The notes under the pieces were generated by a model, which was not told where the DNA came from, did no database searches, and saw only the letters and a program-made list of their open reading frames with translations. This document shows positions 1-12,399 of a DNA stretch of 64,000 nt, one piece after another. Made by a program: the position numbers and the translations under genes. Source of the DNA: Dryococelus australis (taxonomy: Eukaryota; Arthropoda; Insecta; Phasmatodea; Phasmatidae); assembly GCA_029891345.1 (NCBI GenBank), contig CM057009.1, positions 297,600,466-297,664,465 of the forward strand. The letters run 5' to 3'. Positions within the stretch are counted from its first letter, which is position 1. Each line of letters begins with the position of its first letter.

Positions 1-3000
1 AACATGTTTTGTATTGTACTTATACTTAGTATTTCTATTTAATCATTATTGTGTAATATTGTAGTTCAGTTAGTAATTTTATGTGATTTTGTATGGTTAT
101 TGAGTGCTTTAGAGAGCCAGCTGAGCCAGCGGTGCCACTGGTGGTAGCGGCCGCATGGGGCGGCGAGAGTCTTGTAACAGCAGCGGACTAGGTAACAAAC
201 ACCAAGGAGGATCCTTGGGGAGCACGTGCGAAGTTGTAGCACACCCAGCTCTGGTATGGCGTTGCCAAGTAAGACTCAGTAGGAGCTTGCTTGGGTTTTT
301 AGTCTTGCGTCCAACGTTGTATGCAACGTGGCTGTCATAAAACTTGTGGAAATTAGTCTGCCTGCTCGTTCTAAATGCTCACGTACTGTGTGTCGAGCTT
401 GGTTTGGAAAACGCTGCCGAACTTCTGCGGAGCCCTATTTTTCTTGATGTGGATCATCGCCACGAAATTCGCCTGGGAGCTGCCTGGGCAACCAGAGCGG
501 AGCTTCGCCTTATCGTTTCCTGGACGGCGGTTTGCAGTTCGTAAATGTCCGCGAGCTGTGGACGCTTGTGTGGAGGAGCGCTATGTCTGCAAATTTCTCG
601 GCGTCCTCAAATTTGAAGGTACTGTCCAGCTGCTCTTTTATGTGGGGGCAAGTTGCGCTCGATGTCCGTTACTACTTGGATAATGTTGGTGATAGTGCTG
701 TTCAGCTGGCCAAACGAATAGTGACATTATTATACTGACTTTTTGTGGCAAGAAAAACTGTCCATAGAAATTAAAATAAACGAACCGTTAGCACATCATT
801 TTGCTTTAATTAAATGAAATTCTCGGCGACAGGTGTAGGGAGAAGAGGAAAATTGATTTATTGTGATTGTAAAACAACGCAGGAGTGAGGTCGCTCTGGC
901 CCTCCCCAGTCGCCTCACGCTTGGGAGTTTCAGTTGATACCTGTACGAGACAATATATGACTGTGAAGTCTAGCCTACAGGTAACTGAACTCGCCAATTT
1001 CTCGGGTCACTTAACTATAGATGACAACGTTAATTACTGGCTGACTTTCTGCCAATATAACACCGAGCTTAAAGCGCCCTAGTTAAGTGTTCTTTCTTAA
1101 GTGTAAAAATATACCATTCGCCCTGCTCATTTCAGTAATCCTCAATTTGAGTGTTGCTGACGTAGTGTTTCTTTGCAGAGAACCTTTTGCAAACTACCAA
1201 CAAAATAATATTTTTCCTCCTGTGTCTTAAAACATTGCGGATGCCGTACTGTTACGGCAAACTCCATGCAACTCGGTTTCAATCAAGTGATGGATTATTA
1301 CATCGGAAACACTCACAGGGTTAACTGAATTGATATGAATATGGTTATAAAATATTAGATTTCCCCAAAACCTAGACGAAACTCACTCGAACATTCTTGA
1401 CCCAATACACCCAGTGTGCACTATTAATGTGCCATATTAAGAGACTTTATCATTTCGCGTCATAAAACGTCATCAGGCTAGACTTCACAATACTTTATTT
1501 TCTCGAGCAGATGTCACTTGTACATTGGCAGAGCAGGAGGTTGACGCTGACGTCATCCAAGATGGCCGCCACTAGTCCGTAAGTACGCAGCGAGGAGCCA
1601 GTTTCCTGGATCCCCTATTATATAACTACTTGATTGCAACATGTTAAGGTTTTTGATCAATATGTCCTCATTCGAAATGAGGTGTTTAAAATAAAATTAT
1701 TACTAAAACATCGCAACACCATGTCGCAATGTCGCTTTTCCCCGTTTATATTTCATTGTTATGTCATTCTCATTTAGGTGCTCCGTTAAAAGATTTTGTT
1801 CCTTGTCGACCAAATGCCACATTATTGGTGAATTTTTGCGTACAGCAGGAAACCCAATGTGCAATAATTTTATTGGAATATTTCGACATCGCCAATTTCC
1901 CACGTTGCTCCTAATGGTATATACCATATAGCGGAACAATTTGTCCTGCTTTATAATGACTTATAATTCTTGCCAGTATAAGCATGCATGTGTGCAATGC
2001 AGGGCTTCTTCTGCTTCTGCCCTTATGTGGCTGTGTAAGTGCTGTACCACAGTAGACCCAACAGTTCCATAATGACATTCCTGGAAGGTTAAGAATGCCT
2101 TATTTCTCCGAAGTACTTAATGCTGTCCTAGTGGTACCATGAGTGTATACAATTGTACAGCTATTGCGTTGCTCTACTTATGTACGTGTGGGTATGAGTT
2201 ACTACCATCGCTCATACTTAAATGGCCTGGGTTTCTTAAGCAACGTACATGACAACTTATGCCCTGCTATAATATTAACCTACCTAACGTGCAACTATTT
2301 CACGTGTCTCATAGACACTGTGACTTCCACAACTCTGTTGCCCTTTGGTTTATTGTCTTGTGTCGCATTGCTTCACAACTAACTAAACGCTTTCGAAATT
2401 AAGTGAAGAAATATTCCTTGATAGAGCATTCGTAGTCCTTAACTCAGTCGATGTGTGATGTACTTAAAGTGATAATGACAGCGAATGTTAAGTCTTGTAT
2501 GGTACTTCTTTATGAAAAGTGTAATGTTTAAATCGGTGCTAGTGAAATATTTTCCTTTGCTGTTTATCCTACACAAAGTTAGAAATTATTGTAATGGTAA
2601 AATGTTTATTTTTTAATAATATTAGAGTATCACTTCTGACTATAACCATGGTTATTTAGGTTTAACTGGACTTGCAAAAAACAAGAGCCAACATACAAAA
2701 TTATTATTTTTATGTTGCTCTATAAACTAGCCCAAGTTAAGATTTTTATTATTACCAAACAATGTTTTAAAGAAATAGCTTGTAGCTTGGCTGAACTTCT
2801 TAAAACAAATCTACCCACTGAAACTTACGGCAGAAGATATAAATAGCAAAACAAAATAATATAATAATTTTCAATAAAATAAAAATATATAGAATATATT
2901 CGAGTCAAAATATCTGAGTTTCGGTTACATGTGGGTTGGTTCTGTTATTTCATTAAGTTTTCCAACTGCGGCTGTGGAAGAGAACACAGTTAGAATGTAG

Positions 3001-3171
3001 AATTAACTAAATATACATTACGAAAGTGTTAAATTTACCAAGACCAGAGACCCGGAAATTTTTCGAGTTCATCTGACGGCCAGGCTAAACTCGACAGTTA
3101 TGTATACACCTCATAGTTCAGTTGTTCTTTTGCCCTATTGGCCAGCACTTGATCCTGTGTACAAGGTTGTA
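1..3171. other. 5' flank/upstream intron, nothing recognised
   Basis: No carboxypeptidase exon (HPGE, NPDGV or DLNR motifs) could be found on the + strand, so this is probably intron. 120-720 is a GC-richer patch whose minus strand reads partly like decayed coding sequence, but I cannot assign it. The rest is AT-rich with no visible structure. Confidence 0.4.
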
Positions 3172-3582
3172 TAGGCTCTTCGTGGTAACCTGAGCAATTT
3201 CGAAAGCCCTGCTTAAGATCTACTTGTATCCACATTATGTATTCTTTCGCCGTATGTAAAACTAAATTTGCCTTAAGCGGGATCACTGGATTCTTGAGTC
3301 GGTCAAGTGAAACTTTAAAATCAGTAGGAAAGTAATTATTTTACAAATTTTATAATTCGTACCGGGAAATGAATTAAAATAATCCAGAAAGCAAAATAAA
3401 CAATTCCGGTGTTAACAAATGTTAACATAACTCATTTAATTAAAAGTTAAAACATTAAACAACTTTTCCTCCATCGTTACCAACTTTAGTGGGCGTATGC
3501 CACACTGTATGGCCATTAAGACGATCTTTCACAAAGGTAGAGTTCAAAACGGCCCAATTAAAATTAACCGTATACAGCATAC
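3172..3582. mobile_element. MITE family M, diverged copy
   Basis: Homologous along its length to the element at 7247-7671. Both begin TATAGRCTSTTC and share CTTAAGATCTAYTTGT, GTCGGTCAAGTGAAACT and CCTCCATCGTTACCAACTTT. The terminal repeats are degraded (left CGTGGTAACCTGAGCA). It ends about 180 bp before the catalytic exon at 3766. Confidence 0.6.
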
Positions 3583-3765
3583 ACGTGATTGGTCTGTTTC
3601 GGCACATGCGTGACTGGTTCACAGTGCCAAGAAACGAGTTTGCAAATCGAAAAATGGCAAGAAAGTACAAATTTCTTAAAAGTATATCCTAGCAGCGCTT
3701 GAACTTGAGGAATTTCCGGGTCTCGAACAGTTACTCAGCTATAAAAGTTTGCTCGCTGTTTTCAG

Positions 3766-3857
3766 GAAGCGGACTTGGACTTCGTTCTCGATCTACACGC
3801 CCACTCCAGTCTGCTGGGCGTGTTTATGTACGGAAACACCTACGACGACGTGTACAG
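3766..3857 (+). CDS. AGBL4: Cytosolic carboxypeptidase (CCP6/AGBL4-like), exon with zinc-ligand His
   Basis: Internal coding exon of an M14 zinc carboxypeptidase of the cytosolic (CCP/Nna1) group, enzymes that trim glutamate side chains from tubulin and other proteins. Read from 3766 it gives 30 codons plus two bases. The acceptor is a pyrimidine-rich stretch ending in TTTTCAG (to 3765); the donor is AG|GTAATG at 3858. The translation holds DLHAHS, whose first His matches the third zinc ligand of M14 enzymes (His196 in carboxypeptidase A), followed by FMYGNTYDDVYR, close to the FMYGN-containing stretch of CCP6. The other two zinc ligands (HPGE motif) are not in the window, so earlier exons lie to the left. 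The exon ends in phase 2 and joins 44977 in frame. DIHAHS-type motifs are typical of CCP6/AGBL4, whereas CCP1 and CCP5 have HGHS; the exact orthology is inference. Confidence 0.9.
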
Positions 3858-4079
3858 GTAATGTGTAGAGCCGCGAGTAGATATGCAGTGAATTGGTGTG
3901 GTGATCAGGTAGATATGTAGCACTTGTTTGAAGCGGTAGTGAGACTGAGTCTTGAACAGTTGTGTGGCAATACTCTGCACAGAGGTAGCAGTAACTAAGG
4001 AAACTATACTGGCTCCAGTGTAAATATGCCTGTAAAAGTTAGCCTGCTGACAAATCTGTCCGTGAAATGTTCGCGGCTC

Positions 4080-4321
4080 TATGGGCTGTTCACGGTAAAG
4101 TGAGCACTTTTGAGGCCCTAGTTACTTGTTTATTTCAGCCAGTTACCCCCCCCCCCCTTTAACCACCTTTCGAAATATATGTCATGTAAGTAATAAACGC
4201 AGTGTGTATATTCCACCACACTCGTAATTTAATGTCTAAGGCTAAAATCAAATATATTTATTGACTAATATTCCAAATGAGAGAGAGATTTCAAAGTGCT
4301 CACTTTACCGTGAATAGCTTA
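4080..4321. mobile_element. MITE family M, short copy with clear TIRs
   Basis: Terminal inverted repeats of about 27 bp contain GTTCACGGTAAAGTGAGCAC on the left and the reverse complement GTGCTCACTTTACCGTGAAT on the right. A TA dinucleotide lies on each side (4080-4081, 4320-4321), as for Tc1/mariner-type insertion. The interior is shorter than in the 7247 copy and includes a C-run. It has no coding capacity. Confidence 0.8.
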
Positions 4322-5689
4322 TGATAATTTGTCAGCACACACAACACAGCAGTTCCCTAGTATTCAGCATGTTGATGACTCACGTCTATTTACGATACCA
4401 TTAGGTCTACTTAAAATCAACACAGAAGAATAAATATTCCCAGAAAATTTTTGTTTAAGGTTTTATATGTAGTGACATTTTGCGTGGCACGGGATTCGGT
4501 GCATGTTTCCGTGCAGGTCTGTTATTGGCTCAGAAGAGGTCACCTGGGCGTGTCTAATAAACTGTGGCCCAACTGCGCAAGCACAACAGAAATTTGTAAA
4601 TGTTTCAAGAATAGCTTGTCTTAAAACGAATTCGAAAAATATTCCACTCCCTATAGACTACAGATCGTAATTTCACCCCGATTTCTGGAGGTTTATAAAA
4701 TGTAGCAGTATTGTCAGTTCGCCTATTCATGGGTGGAAAGCAGTTTACGTCTACATTTTAGTGACGTATTAAAAGCTGGACCAATCACAATCAGTTAGAG
4801 TTTTACAACCTTCAGTGACGTCGATTGCATCAGCGACTTCTAATACGAAAATATCTAAAACCAGCGCTAGCACGTGGAGTCTCATGGTTCGAGAAATGTT
4901 GTTGCTATTGCAAACAGTAGTTCACAGAAAAAATGTAATGTATGATGACATGAAAATAATACTACTCTATGTTGTATCAGTGTAGCAGAACAAAAAAAAA
5001 AAAAAAAAAATCTTATACCACAACTGGAACAAAAAACACCAAGGTACAGAAATAGTGCAATGCAAGATAGCGTTGCAGTACTCAACCCGTGATGCCGAAC
5101 TTGGTGATGCAGTGTGCACTAGACTGCCATCGCCAACAAAGGGACCGACTGTATCATTGCCTCAAGGTTTTTTTACTTTGACTGAGGTGTTACTGGTATT
5201 ATTCTCACCAGATTTTCACACATGATCATACCACTTGTGAGTGCTGAAGAAATCATTGTGCTAGAAAAATACTGTTATGTGTACCGCTTCGTTAAGTAGG
5301 GGACCCTGTGTACCAGAAAAAAAATCCCTCAATTATGTTAGAGGATTCCCATCTAATTTTAAAAAAACAGTTCTGTGGTGAGTAAACAAATTTTTTTTGT
5401 TGGCCAAAAATACTTTTGTCAATATAGACATCACAAAATATACCACTGTAGCAGCAATATAAAATTTTTGTCATTTCAATACTTCGTGGCAACCACAGAA
5501 GGACATTTGTAAGGTCACCAATACATTTAGTGTGTTGGTAGGCAAAAATGAGTTTGTTAGCCGAAGTAAAGTGTTATGCCAGCAGCAATACTGGCCTGTA
5601 GAGCTCACAAAAGATTTTTTCGGGTTGCGGACCTTAGTAAGAAGGTAGACATGTAGCAAAGTTGATGTTAAATAACCTCAAATATTTAC
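4322..5689. other. Intron stretch, no recognised element
   Basis: AT-rich with a poly-A run at 4991-5010. 5290-5660 may be a decayed, reversed relative of the satellite that starts at 5690, but the match is too weak to assert. Confidence 0.3.
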
Positions 5690-6420
5690 ATGAACAATAT
5701 TTTTGAGATAAGTGTCTTATCCTCTTAGATTACAATTGTTTACGTGGCCTACCATAGAATTACTTAATACCAAATTTGGCGGGAATCGGTTAGGTAGTTT
5801 CAGAGGTATGCCTTTAATACTTTATTCATGTAGTCCTATCTTTCAAAATGGCCAGCTAACAACTCTATACATTTCTAAGTTAAATGTTTCCATGATGGAT
5901 CATCAACCTACAGCATGTGTTTAAATCGGTTAATTGGTTCCCGAGGTATAACATGGTGACCTAAATTTTAAAATAATCGCCATTTTGAAAATAATCATCC
6001 AGTGTGGCCAAAGATTATGAAATTGGCGTGTCCTTACAGAGCACTACATGTGTACAGAGTTTGGTAATGTTCTGTTCACGAGTTAAAATGTTTTTAGTGT
6101 TGGGTTCATGTACACACGCACACACGCACACCTATACACCAAGGCACACACACAACAAAACGTTCTCATTAACATCTTTTCCTTTCGGAAAGTAAACTAT
6201 AAAGATGTCATTTTCAAAATTAGCAACCAGTATGGTAATAGCTTTGTTAAAAGTATGGTATACTACTAATTACCAAAACGGTTCCAAGATTGGTAAAAAT
6301 CATTGCTGTTTCAGATGTTTTCAAAGGCACACACTCAAAGTCACACATGTAAACACACACACAGGCAGCATGTGTAACCTCATATTGTGCGACAAAATTA
6401 ACTAACAAATGATTCCGTGA
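5690..6420. repeat. Degenerate satellite-like units related to the 38.4-40.4 kb array
   Basis: Carries the same marker segments as the larger array: TTACGTGGCCTACCATA, CCAAATTTGGCGGGAATCGG, a GAGGTATRACATGG-type segment and CGCCATTTTGAAAATAA. CA-rich tracts follow at 6110-6155 and 6325-6365, as they do at 40390-40420 at the end of the larger array. Confidence 0.6.
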
Positions 6421-7246
6421 GGGGAAGGTGAAGTTCTTTCAACACTCGCGTGACATGCGACGGGGAATACAGGTACACTCAATACTGTTGCATGGACGCC
6501 TGAGGGGTGTATCTGAGTTCGTAAGGGAAGGAGGTCTTAATAAACATAAAATATATAACTCAATTTAATCTTAGGTTTTTGAACACACCTATTTTTAAAA
6601 GTATTAAATAATCCATATCCACTATAACTCTTTTTTATTTCTCAGTGCGTACAGTATTTAATGTCTATTACAACTCTAATTAACATCCTTAATGTATCAG
6701 TTTAATTACAGTCAACTAACTCATACTTGTCATTAACACACGTTCAGTCTATCTGTTGCCATCAATTGTAATGTCTTTCACTCACACTTCTCGTCCAATA
6801 ATCCAGCCTGCAGTCGAACTCTTCACTGTTCTGATGTTTGCAGTCGCAGATTTTCCTCCCGCTGAACACGTCTCTCACCATGCTCTTCTCTTCTAGCTAG
6901 CCGTCTATCGCTGAAACTCATCCATTCAACAACCGCTGACTCGGAGGCCCGACGCACCTCCTATAGCCGCTGGCTTTGACCTGGAAGGTTCGCAGCACCC
7001 CGAGTCTAGCTGAGAGAATCAAAGTCAGTAATCTAGAGCATTCTTCAGATGTCTCAAAGGCACCCAATGCCCAAGGTTGGGAGCGGCACGCGCCCTGATA
7101 GGCACAGAAAGTACGCTTTTTAAACATTCCTTTGTCAAAAGCCGCTGCGTCTCCAGTTGCAATTGAAAGCACACGCGTCAATAAATCATCTAACTACTCT
7201 GTCACTCGCGTGGGACAAAGCAGCGAGCGCGTAACAATACTAACTA
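6421..7246. other. Intron stretch, nothing recognised
   Basis: Moderately GC-richer around 6830-7220 with no recognisable gene, RNA or repeat. Confidence 0.3.
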
Positions 7247-7671
7247 TAGACTGTTCACGGTAAAATGAGCACTTTTGTAGGGCCTACTTAAGATCTATTT
7301 GTTTGCACTTTGTGTGCTATTCCGCCTTATGTATAATTATCATTGCTGTGGGCCTCATCGCTTTCTTCGAGCGTCGGTCAAGTGAAACTTAAAATTATTA
7401 GAAAATAATGTATTAAAAAAATCTGCTAACTTTTACACTTCGACGCATAAAAAAAAAAAACAAAGTAACAGAAATAATTCAAGTTGTCACAAATGGCTAC
7501 CTTACACTTTTTATTCGACATTAAGATATGGAACTACTTTCCCCTCCATCGTTACCAACTTTACTGGTCAAATGTCACTCAGTGCGCCCGTTAAAATAAA
7601 TGCAGGCAGGAGCAGTAACGTGTTTTAAGGTTGATTTCAAAAGTGCTCACTTAATCGTGAACAGCCTTCTA
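7247..7671. mobile_element. MITE family M, full-length copy
   Basis: A 425-bp element bounded by TA on both sides (7247-7248, 7670-7671). Its inverted termini are GACTGTTCACGGTAAAATGA and the reverse complement of CACTTAATCGTGAACAGCC. Its interior is homologous to 3172-3582. It is non-coding. Confidence 0.8.
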
Positions 7672-8129
7672 GGAATTGTCTGCGACACATTCGGTAATGT
7701 CGAAAACGGTAGTGCGGTTTCTCTATCGTTTATCATATAGCATACGTGGTTTTAATGGTTTAATGCTCCCTTAGAATACAGATCCATCACAGTGTCTTTT
7801 GTTATTATATGAATTCGGGGCGAATAATAATAGTACATCAAAATACCATATCAAATTTTTACTGAATGAAGAAAGATTTGTTGGAGTGACAGGAAGACAT
7901 TTTCCTGGTGTGAATCAATAAATACGAGAGAGCGTAAGATACAAATCTAAAGCAGTATTAATAATATGCACAGTAAAGATTAATTTGAGTTCGTTTGGGA
8001 GACTACAGATGTGCAAGCTTGACGCATGCGCAACGGCCTTGGTCACATAATGAGGATTCACAACGTCGCGGAATGATGCTTGTACACTCCGAAGTTGGCA
8101 CTTACAGAATATTTTAAATACCGAATTGT

Positions 8130-8387
8130 TGTTGAGTCGAGGATTCGGGCGGCTCTGAACAACCAGGTCTTGAGAGCCGATGAGGATGAAATAATATGAG
8201 AATGGAGTAGCGCCGGAATGTAAGGGCGGGGAAACGGGAGATCCCCGAGCAAACCTGCCGACAAGCGGCATCGTACAGCACGATTCCCACTTGGGAAAAT
8301 ACGGAGTGACCCGGCCGGGGATTGAACCCGTTTCGCCTTGGTGAGAGGTGGGCAGTTTAACCGTTTACCCACAGCAGTCCCTTTAAG
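8130..8387 (-). mobile_element. tRNA-derived SINE, copy 1
   Basis: On the minus strand it begins with a tRNA-like head: a degenerate A box, then the B box GGGTTCAATCCC. A conserved body follows (GATCTCCCGTTTCCCC, then ATCGGCTCTCAAGACC). Copies occur at 15462, 17596 and 18168. Any open frames here are incidental. Confidence 0.75.
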
Positions 8388-9599
8388 TATCGAAGATGTG
8401 CTTTTATTGAAGGTTGCGTCGTGTTTGATCGTACTGGCAATACATTCCTGCAATTGTAATATAATCTGTTCAGTGATATAACAGTTAGTGATGGGGGGGG
8501 GGGGGGCGGCATACATCCTACAGTCATTCGAGTAATTTCATAAGCCTACCTGTCCGAAGGAGAAAAGGCTGAAAAAAGGAAAACATCTGGTAATGCAAGT
8601 ACAGTATTTAAATATAGTCAGCACGAAATTTTGTTCGCGTAAATCAGGTGTCTCTATCGATAATTCATAAAATAGCATGAACACATTATACGCATCGAGA
8701 CGATATTTTATATGCAACTCGACAGACTCAGCATTGTAACTTAAAACTATACTTAGATATTTTATTTTTAATATCGATAAGGGCCACTACGCTTGTAACT
8801 AGTATCTGTGCCTCTAGTGACATCCAGAATGGTAGTCTAAACCAGAATGACATAATGGCGGCACCTGCGCTCGGCGCGTTTATATTCCAATGTCACTGTT
8901 TAGAAACCAATGTTTAACACACTTGATTATTCTACACAAAGCACAACTTCCAAAGAGCAAAAAAAAAGGGGGGGGGGGGCGATAGGAGCTTTCAAGGCCG
9001 TGAGTCTGGTTTGCTTTGAGAAGGTCGAGTAAAACCATTTTTATTTATTCAAAACCGAGCAGTTTCTTTGAATTCATGAGGATTGAGTAGCTGCTTATTT
9101 AATTTACACCGAACAATATTTTATCTGTTACAAAAAACATATTTTTTATTTGGAACTATACAAATATCAGTAAAACGCAGTCATGTGTCAGAATGAATGA
9201 GCGTGATTGTGCGGATTATAGTTTCAACAACAAATGATATCTGAGGGAGTTCCCTCATTGGACGATTTTATCTGCTGGTTGCGGTCTACGTACACTTCCT
9301 GTGCAACGTCCAGAACACACACACAACCATAACTGAAGGGGTTCAAGGGGAATGAGTATTCTAACTGGTTTCAGAGTCGTGTGGGCTGTACCCGATGAAC
9401 GGGATCCTAGTGACACAAATGACACAAGAACATAGGTTTATGACACCCAGCGTGCCATCGTATTAAAACGCGGAGTGTTACAGTCACTTGCCCATTCTTT
9501 TTATGTATCATTCAGTCTCTTGCGTGTTGCACAGAAAGGTAACGTATGTGCTGCACTGTACACAGAAACGCTCAGGGCCCGGTGCTGCTCGTGTCTTCC
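8388..9599. other. Intron stretch with G-runs, nothing else recognised
   Basis: Contains a pure G-run at about 8492-8506 and an A/G-run at 8960-8980. No gene or element was recognised. Confidence 0.3.
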
Positions 9600-10130
9600 T
9601 TGTACAGAGTGGTCCAAATGTCTTGTCACACCCTTGATTTTCCTTGAGGTGGTGTATGTAAGACATTTCATTCTCTATGTCAGATGGCTGATACGAGCTC
9701 CTACAGTGTTCAAGAGCGGCTTGTTGGTAGTGTTTGGCCATTTGAACGTCCACATACTGGAAAGAGAATAGGGGATGTGCTACGAGACTCCACGAGACAA
9801 TTCCACAAAGAAGACCCTTCTAAAAGGACACTACTGCGATGGGAACACAATCTGTGTCTGACGGGATCAATTAGAGTCAAACAGAAGACAGGACGACCAA
9901 ACTCACGACGGGACACATGTGCGGCGGTGGAGGCATCTGTGCTTCGATCACCCAAGAAGTCACTGCTGAAATGATCATCCGAGCTTGCAAACCCAAAAAC
10001 CACAATGTTAAGCCATATGAAAAAGGATCTTGGATTGAAATACTTTAGGCCAACAGCTGTCAGTACGCTAAGCGATATCGACATGAACAGACTACATTCA
10101 GCATGCTCAAGATTGCTTGAGTAGTTTTCG
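9600..10130 (+). pseudogene. Relic of a DUF4817/mariner-like transposase N-terminus
   Basis: Translation from 9684 shows a helix-turn-helix-like region with the order LRWEHNLCLTGSI, TGRPNSRRDT, SVLRSPKKS. This matches the family pattern of a target-binding domain (charged helix, 'GSV', 'GRPR', 'SPKKS') found in transposase-like genes common in insects. After a stop near 9974 the match resumes in another frame (KDLGLKYF, then a leucine-rich tail to about 10120). Only the DNA-binding part is present; no DDE catalytic domain follows. Element ends were not found. It is a dead fragment whose function lies in transposition. Confidence 0.6.
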
Positions 10131-10289
10131 ACAGTCCCACAGCGTCTGATTATTGTAATACATTATGATATAGTGGATTATATTGCGTCTTTACTGGTTA
10201 TGTATGGAAGACGAGACATTTTCAGGGGGTGAAAAGACACATGGACCATCCTGTAGGTAGCTGATTCATAAACCGAGTTTTTGCTCCAC

Positions 10290-10295
10290 GTTACG
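10290..10295. repeat. Target-site duplication GTTACG, left of Polinton
   Basis: GTTACG here is identical to 15355-15360 and immediately flanks the AGT...ACT ends of the element. A 6-bp duplication is diagnostic for Polinton/Maverick integration. Confidence 0.9.
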
Positions 10296-10525
10296 AGTAG
10301 ATGTAAAATGGTAGTTCTTGCGCAGCTCAATTTTCATCCAAAAATCGTGGGTTTTTGCTACAAAATCGACCTTTTTTGCTCCAAAATCATGGCTTGAAAT
10401 TTAATAAATTAAAAATTCCGAAAAACAAGCAAATTTACTCCAAAATCAAGCATTTTTACCCCAAAATCATGTAAATTTACCACTTTTTCAAAAATGTCCG
10501 AGCAGGATTTGTGCCACCTTAAAAT
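10296..10525 (+). repeat. Polinton left terminal inverted repeat
   Basis: Starts AGTAGATGTAAAATGG and ends near GCCACCTTAAAAT. It aligns along its whole length with the reverse complement of 15146-15354, with scattered mismatches and small indels. Confidence 0.88.
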
Positions 10526-11040
10526 TTATAGAATTTGTAGATTTTATTCAACAAAATTACAACACTAATAATGCTTTTTAAAGTCTAAAAATAAAGAAAA
10601 ATCTTAAGCTTAGCCATTACTGATTCCATAATCCCAGCCATCACAGCAATCCAAATCATAAACATCGTCTTAAAAATTAGAAAATTTATCTCATCTTAGA
10701 TCATTTTTATCGATTTTTAAAACAATTTTGAAATGAACAATGTCCAATTCTTTATCAATAAACGTTTCTGTTTTTATAATTTCATATCCAATATCACAAA
10801 GATCTCAAAGATCTATAATGCGATCCCTTAATAATATTTAAAAAATTATATATGTTTTGTAAAAAAAGTGATACTATGAGAACATTTTAATTAGAATTAT
10901 TATTTTTTATTTGATCAAAAATTCGTAAAACGTTTACATGCGACCACTCCACTATGAGCCTAAAAATTGTATTAAAATATCGAAACAATATCTTGTTTCT
11001 GAAAAACCGTTCACATTATCCATTTAATAAAATTAAAAAT

Positions 11041-12369
11041 TTACATATCTTCAGTGATAGTTTCTTTCAAATCATCATAAGTTAAATTTCGTTGGCCAAT
11101 TAAAACAACATTACAAACTGTACCTGACTTAACAGCTTTTTTAAAATCTACAGTAATTTTTATATTTGTTGTATCTTTAACTACTGCTGTTTTTCTATAT
11201 AGGCAGTCAACAACATATAAAGGTCTTCGCCCCCCAAATGAATAATAATTGATATCGCCATGATAGTTTGTAGTTGGCTTATAATAAAGTTCATTATTTC
11301 TATATATAGTATCTAATTTTGTTCTTGAATTTCTAAAATCATTAAAAGCCAGAAACATTTTAAGGCAAAAATAATTTTCAATATCAAGATACAAATTTTC
11401 TTTTGGAAAAATTTCATTTATTCCATTTTTAACAAAAATATTTCTTACATTATAATGATCAAATTTTGACACATGCACATATTGCTCAGCGCGATTTTTT
11501 CTATTAGTTTGGAAACCCACAATTACAAGATTAGGCATGTCAAATTGTAAATTATTAAAATGATCTTATATATCAAAGTTGAAAACAGTTGTCCCAGCAG
11601 GAACATCTTTATCTAAGAATTGCCAAAACTTAAAACCAATATGAATTATAGGATTTTTATATATTTTTCTTTGATTGCAATTGACGAGTCAGATTCGTAT
11701 TCAACAATAGGCCACAAAATTTCTAATTTTTAAATAACAATTTTACCATTACCAGCATAAGTTTTATCAACTGAACTACCTTCTTTTTTAGTTTCATAAA
11801 CAAATAATCAATTGATATCAGACGAATTTCCAAAAAAAAAAAAAATAAAAAAAAATAAAAGGGATTTTATATCCACCTTTCCAGTAAATTTCATCATTAT
11901 CGCGAATAAAGCCAAACAAATATCTTAATGGATCTATTATTTCATTTATTTTATTACTACGAACAGATTTTAATCGAAATTTACTATCAACACCAGTAGA
12001 CTCTAAATAATTTTGTTCACTTGGTGATCTTAGCAAAATATTCATCATTGTGGAAGTTATTCCCGGATTATCAATAACCTCAATAATATGTCAAAGTTTT
12101 GAAATTTCTACTGTAGAAAACTGACATGGAAAAAAATTAGAACATACTTCAATATGATCTAATTTTTCGTATTTTGCCTAATCTCTAACTTTACCTCTCT
12201 TTAGTAGGCGATATTATTCCAAAACATAAGTATCGTTTGGAAAAGAAAAGCCATCTACTATGGGAATATCAAACTCGATTCTATTACTGTAAATTTTCAA
12301 ATTCCCCCTCCTTTGATCAGTTGGGGGAATAGTTTTTCTCACAAACGTCTCAATGATTTTATAACTCAT
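11041..12369 (-). pseudogene. Polinton double-jelly-roll capsid-like protein, broken
   Basis: The minus-strand reading from ATG 12369 to TAA 11041 covers about 443 codons, with stops inside. Recognisable blocks stay in the same frame: RKTIPPTDQRRG near the start, LFGFIRDNDEIYW in the middle, and in the C-terminal 165 codons VIVGFQTNRKN, SKFDHYNVRN and LYVVDC. The order VxxFQTxR, then FDHxxxxNV, then PLxVxDC matches the double-jelly-roll-like proteins of insect Polinton elements, which form the virus-like shell. A homopolymer near 11830-11860 adds a probable frameshift. The assignment is from remembered family pattern, not a search. No intact product is expected. Confidence 0.6.
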
Positions 12370-12399
12370 TTATAAGTAAAAAATCTTGGATTTGGTTTG

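Noticed and set aside
375-683. 102-codon + frame and a Glu/Arg-rich reading on the minus strand
   Set aside because: Some coding-like flavour on the minus strand, but no motif I can name and frequent stops.
8058-8516. 152-codon minus-strand open frame
   Set aside because: Runs through the tRNA-derived SINE and a C/G run; no domain.
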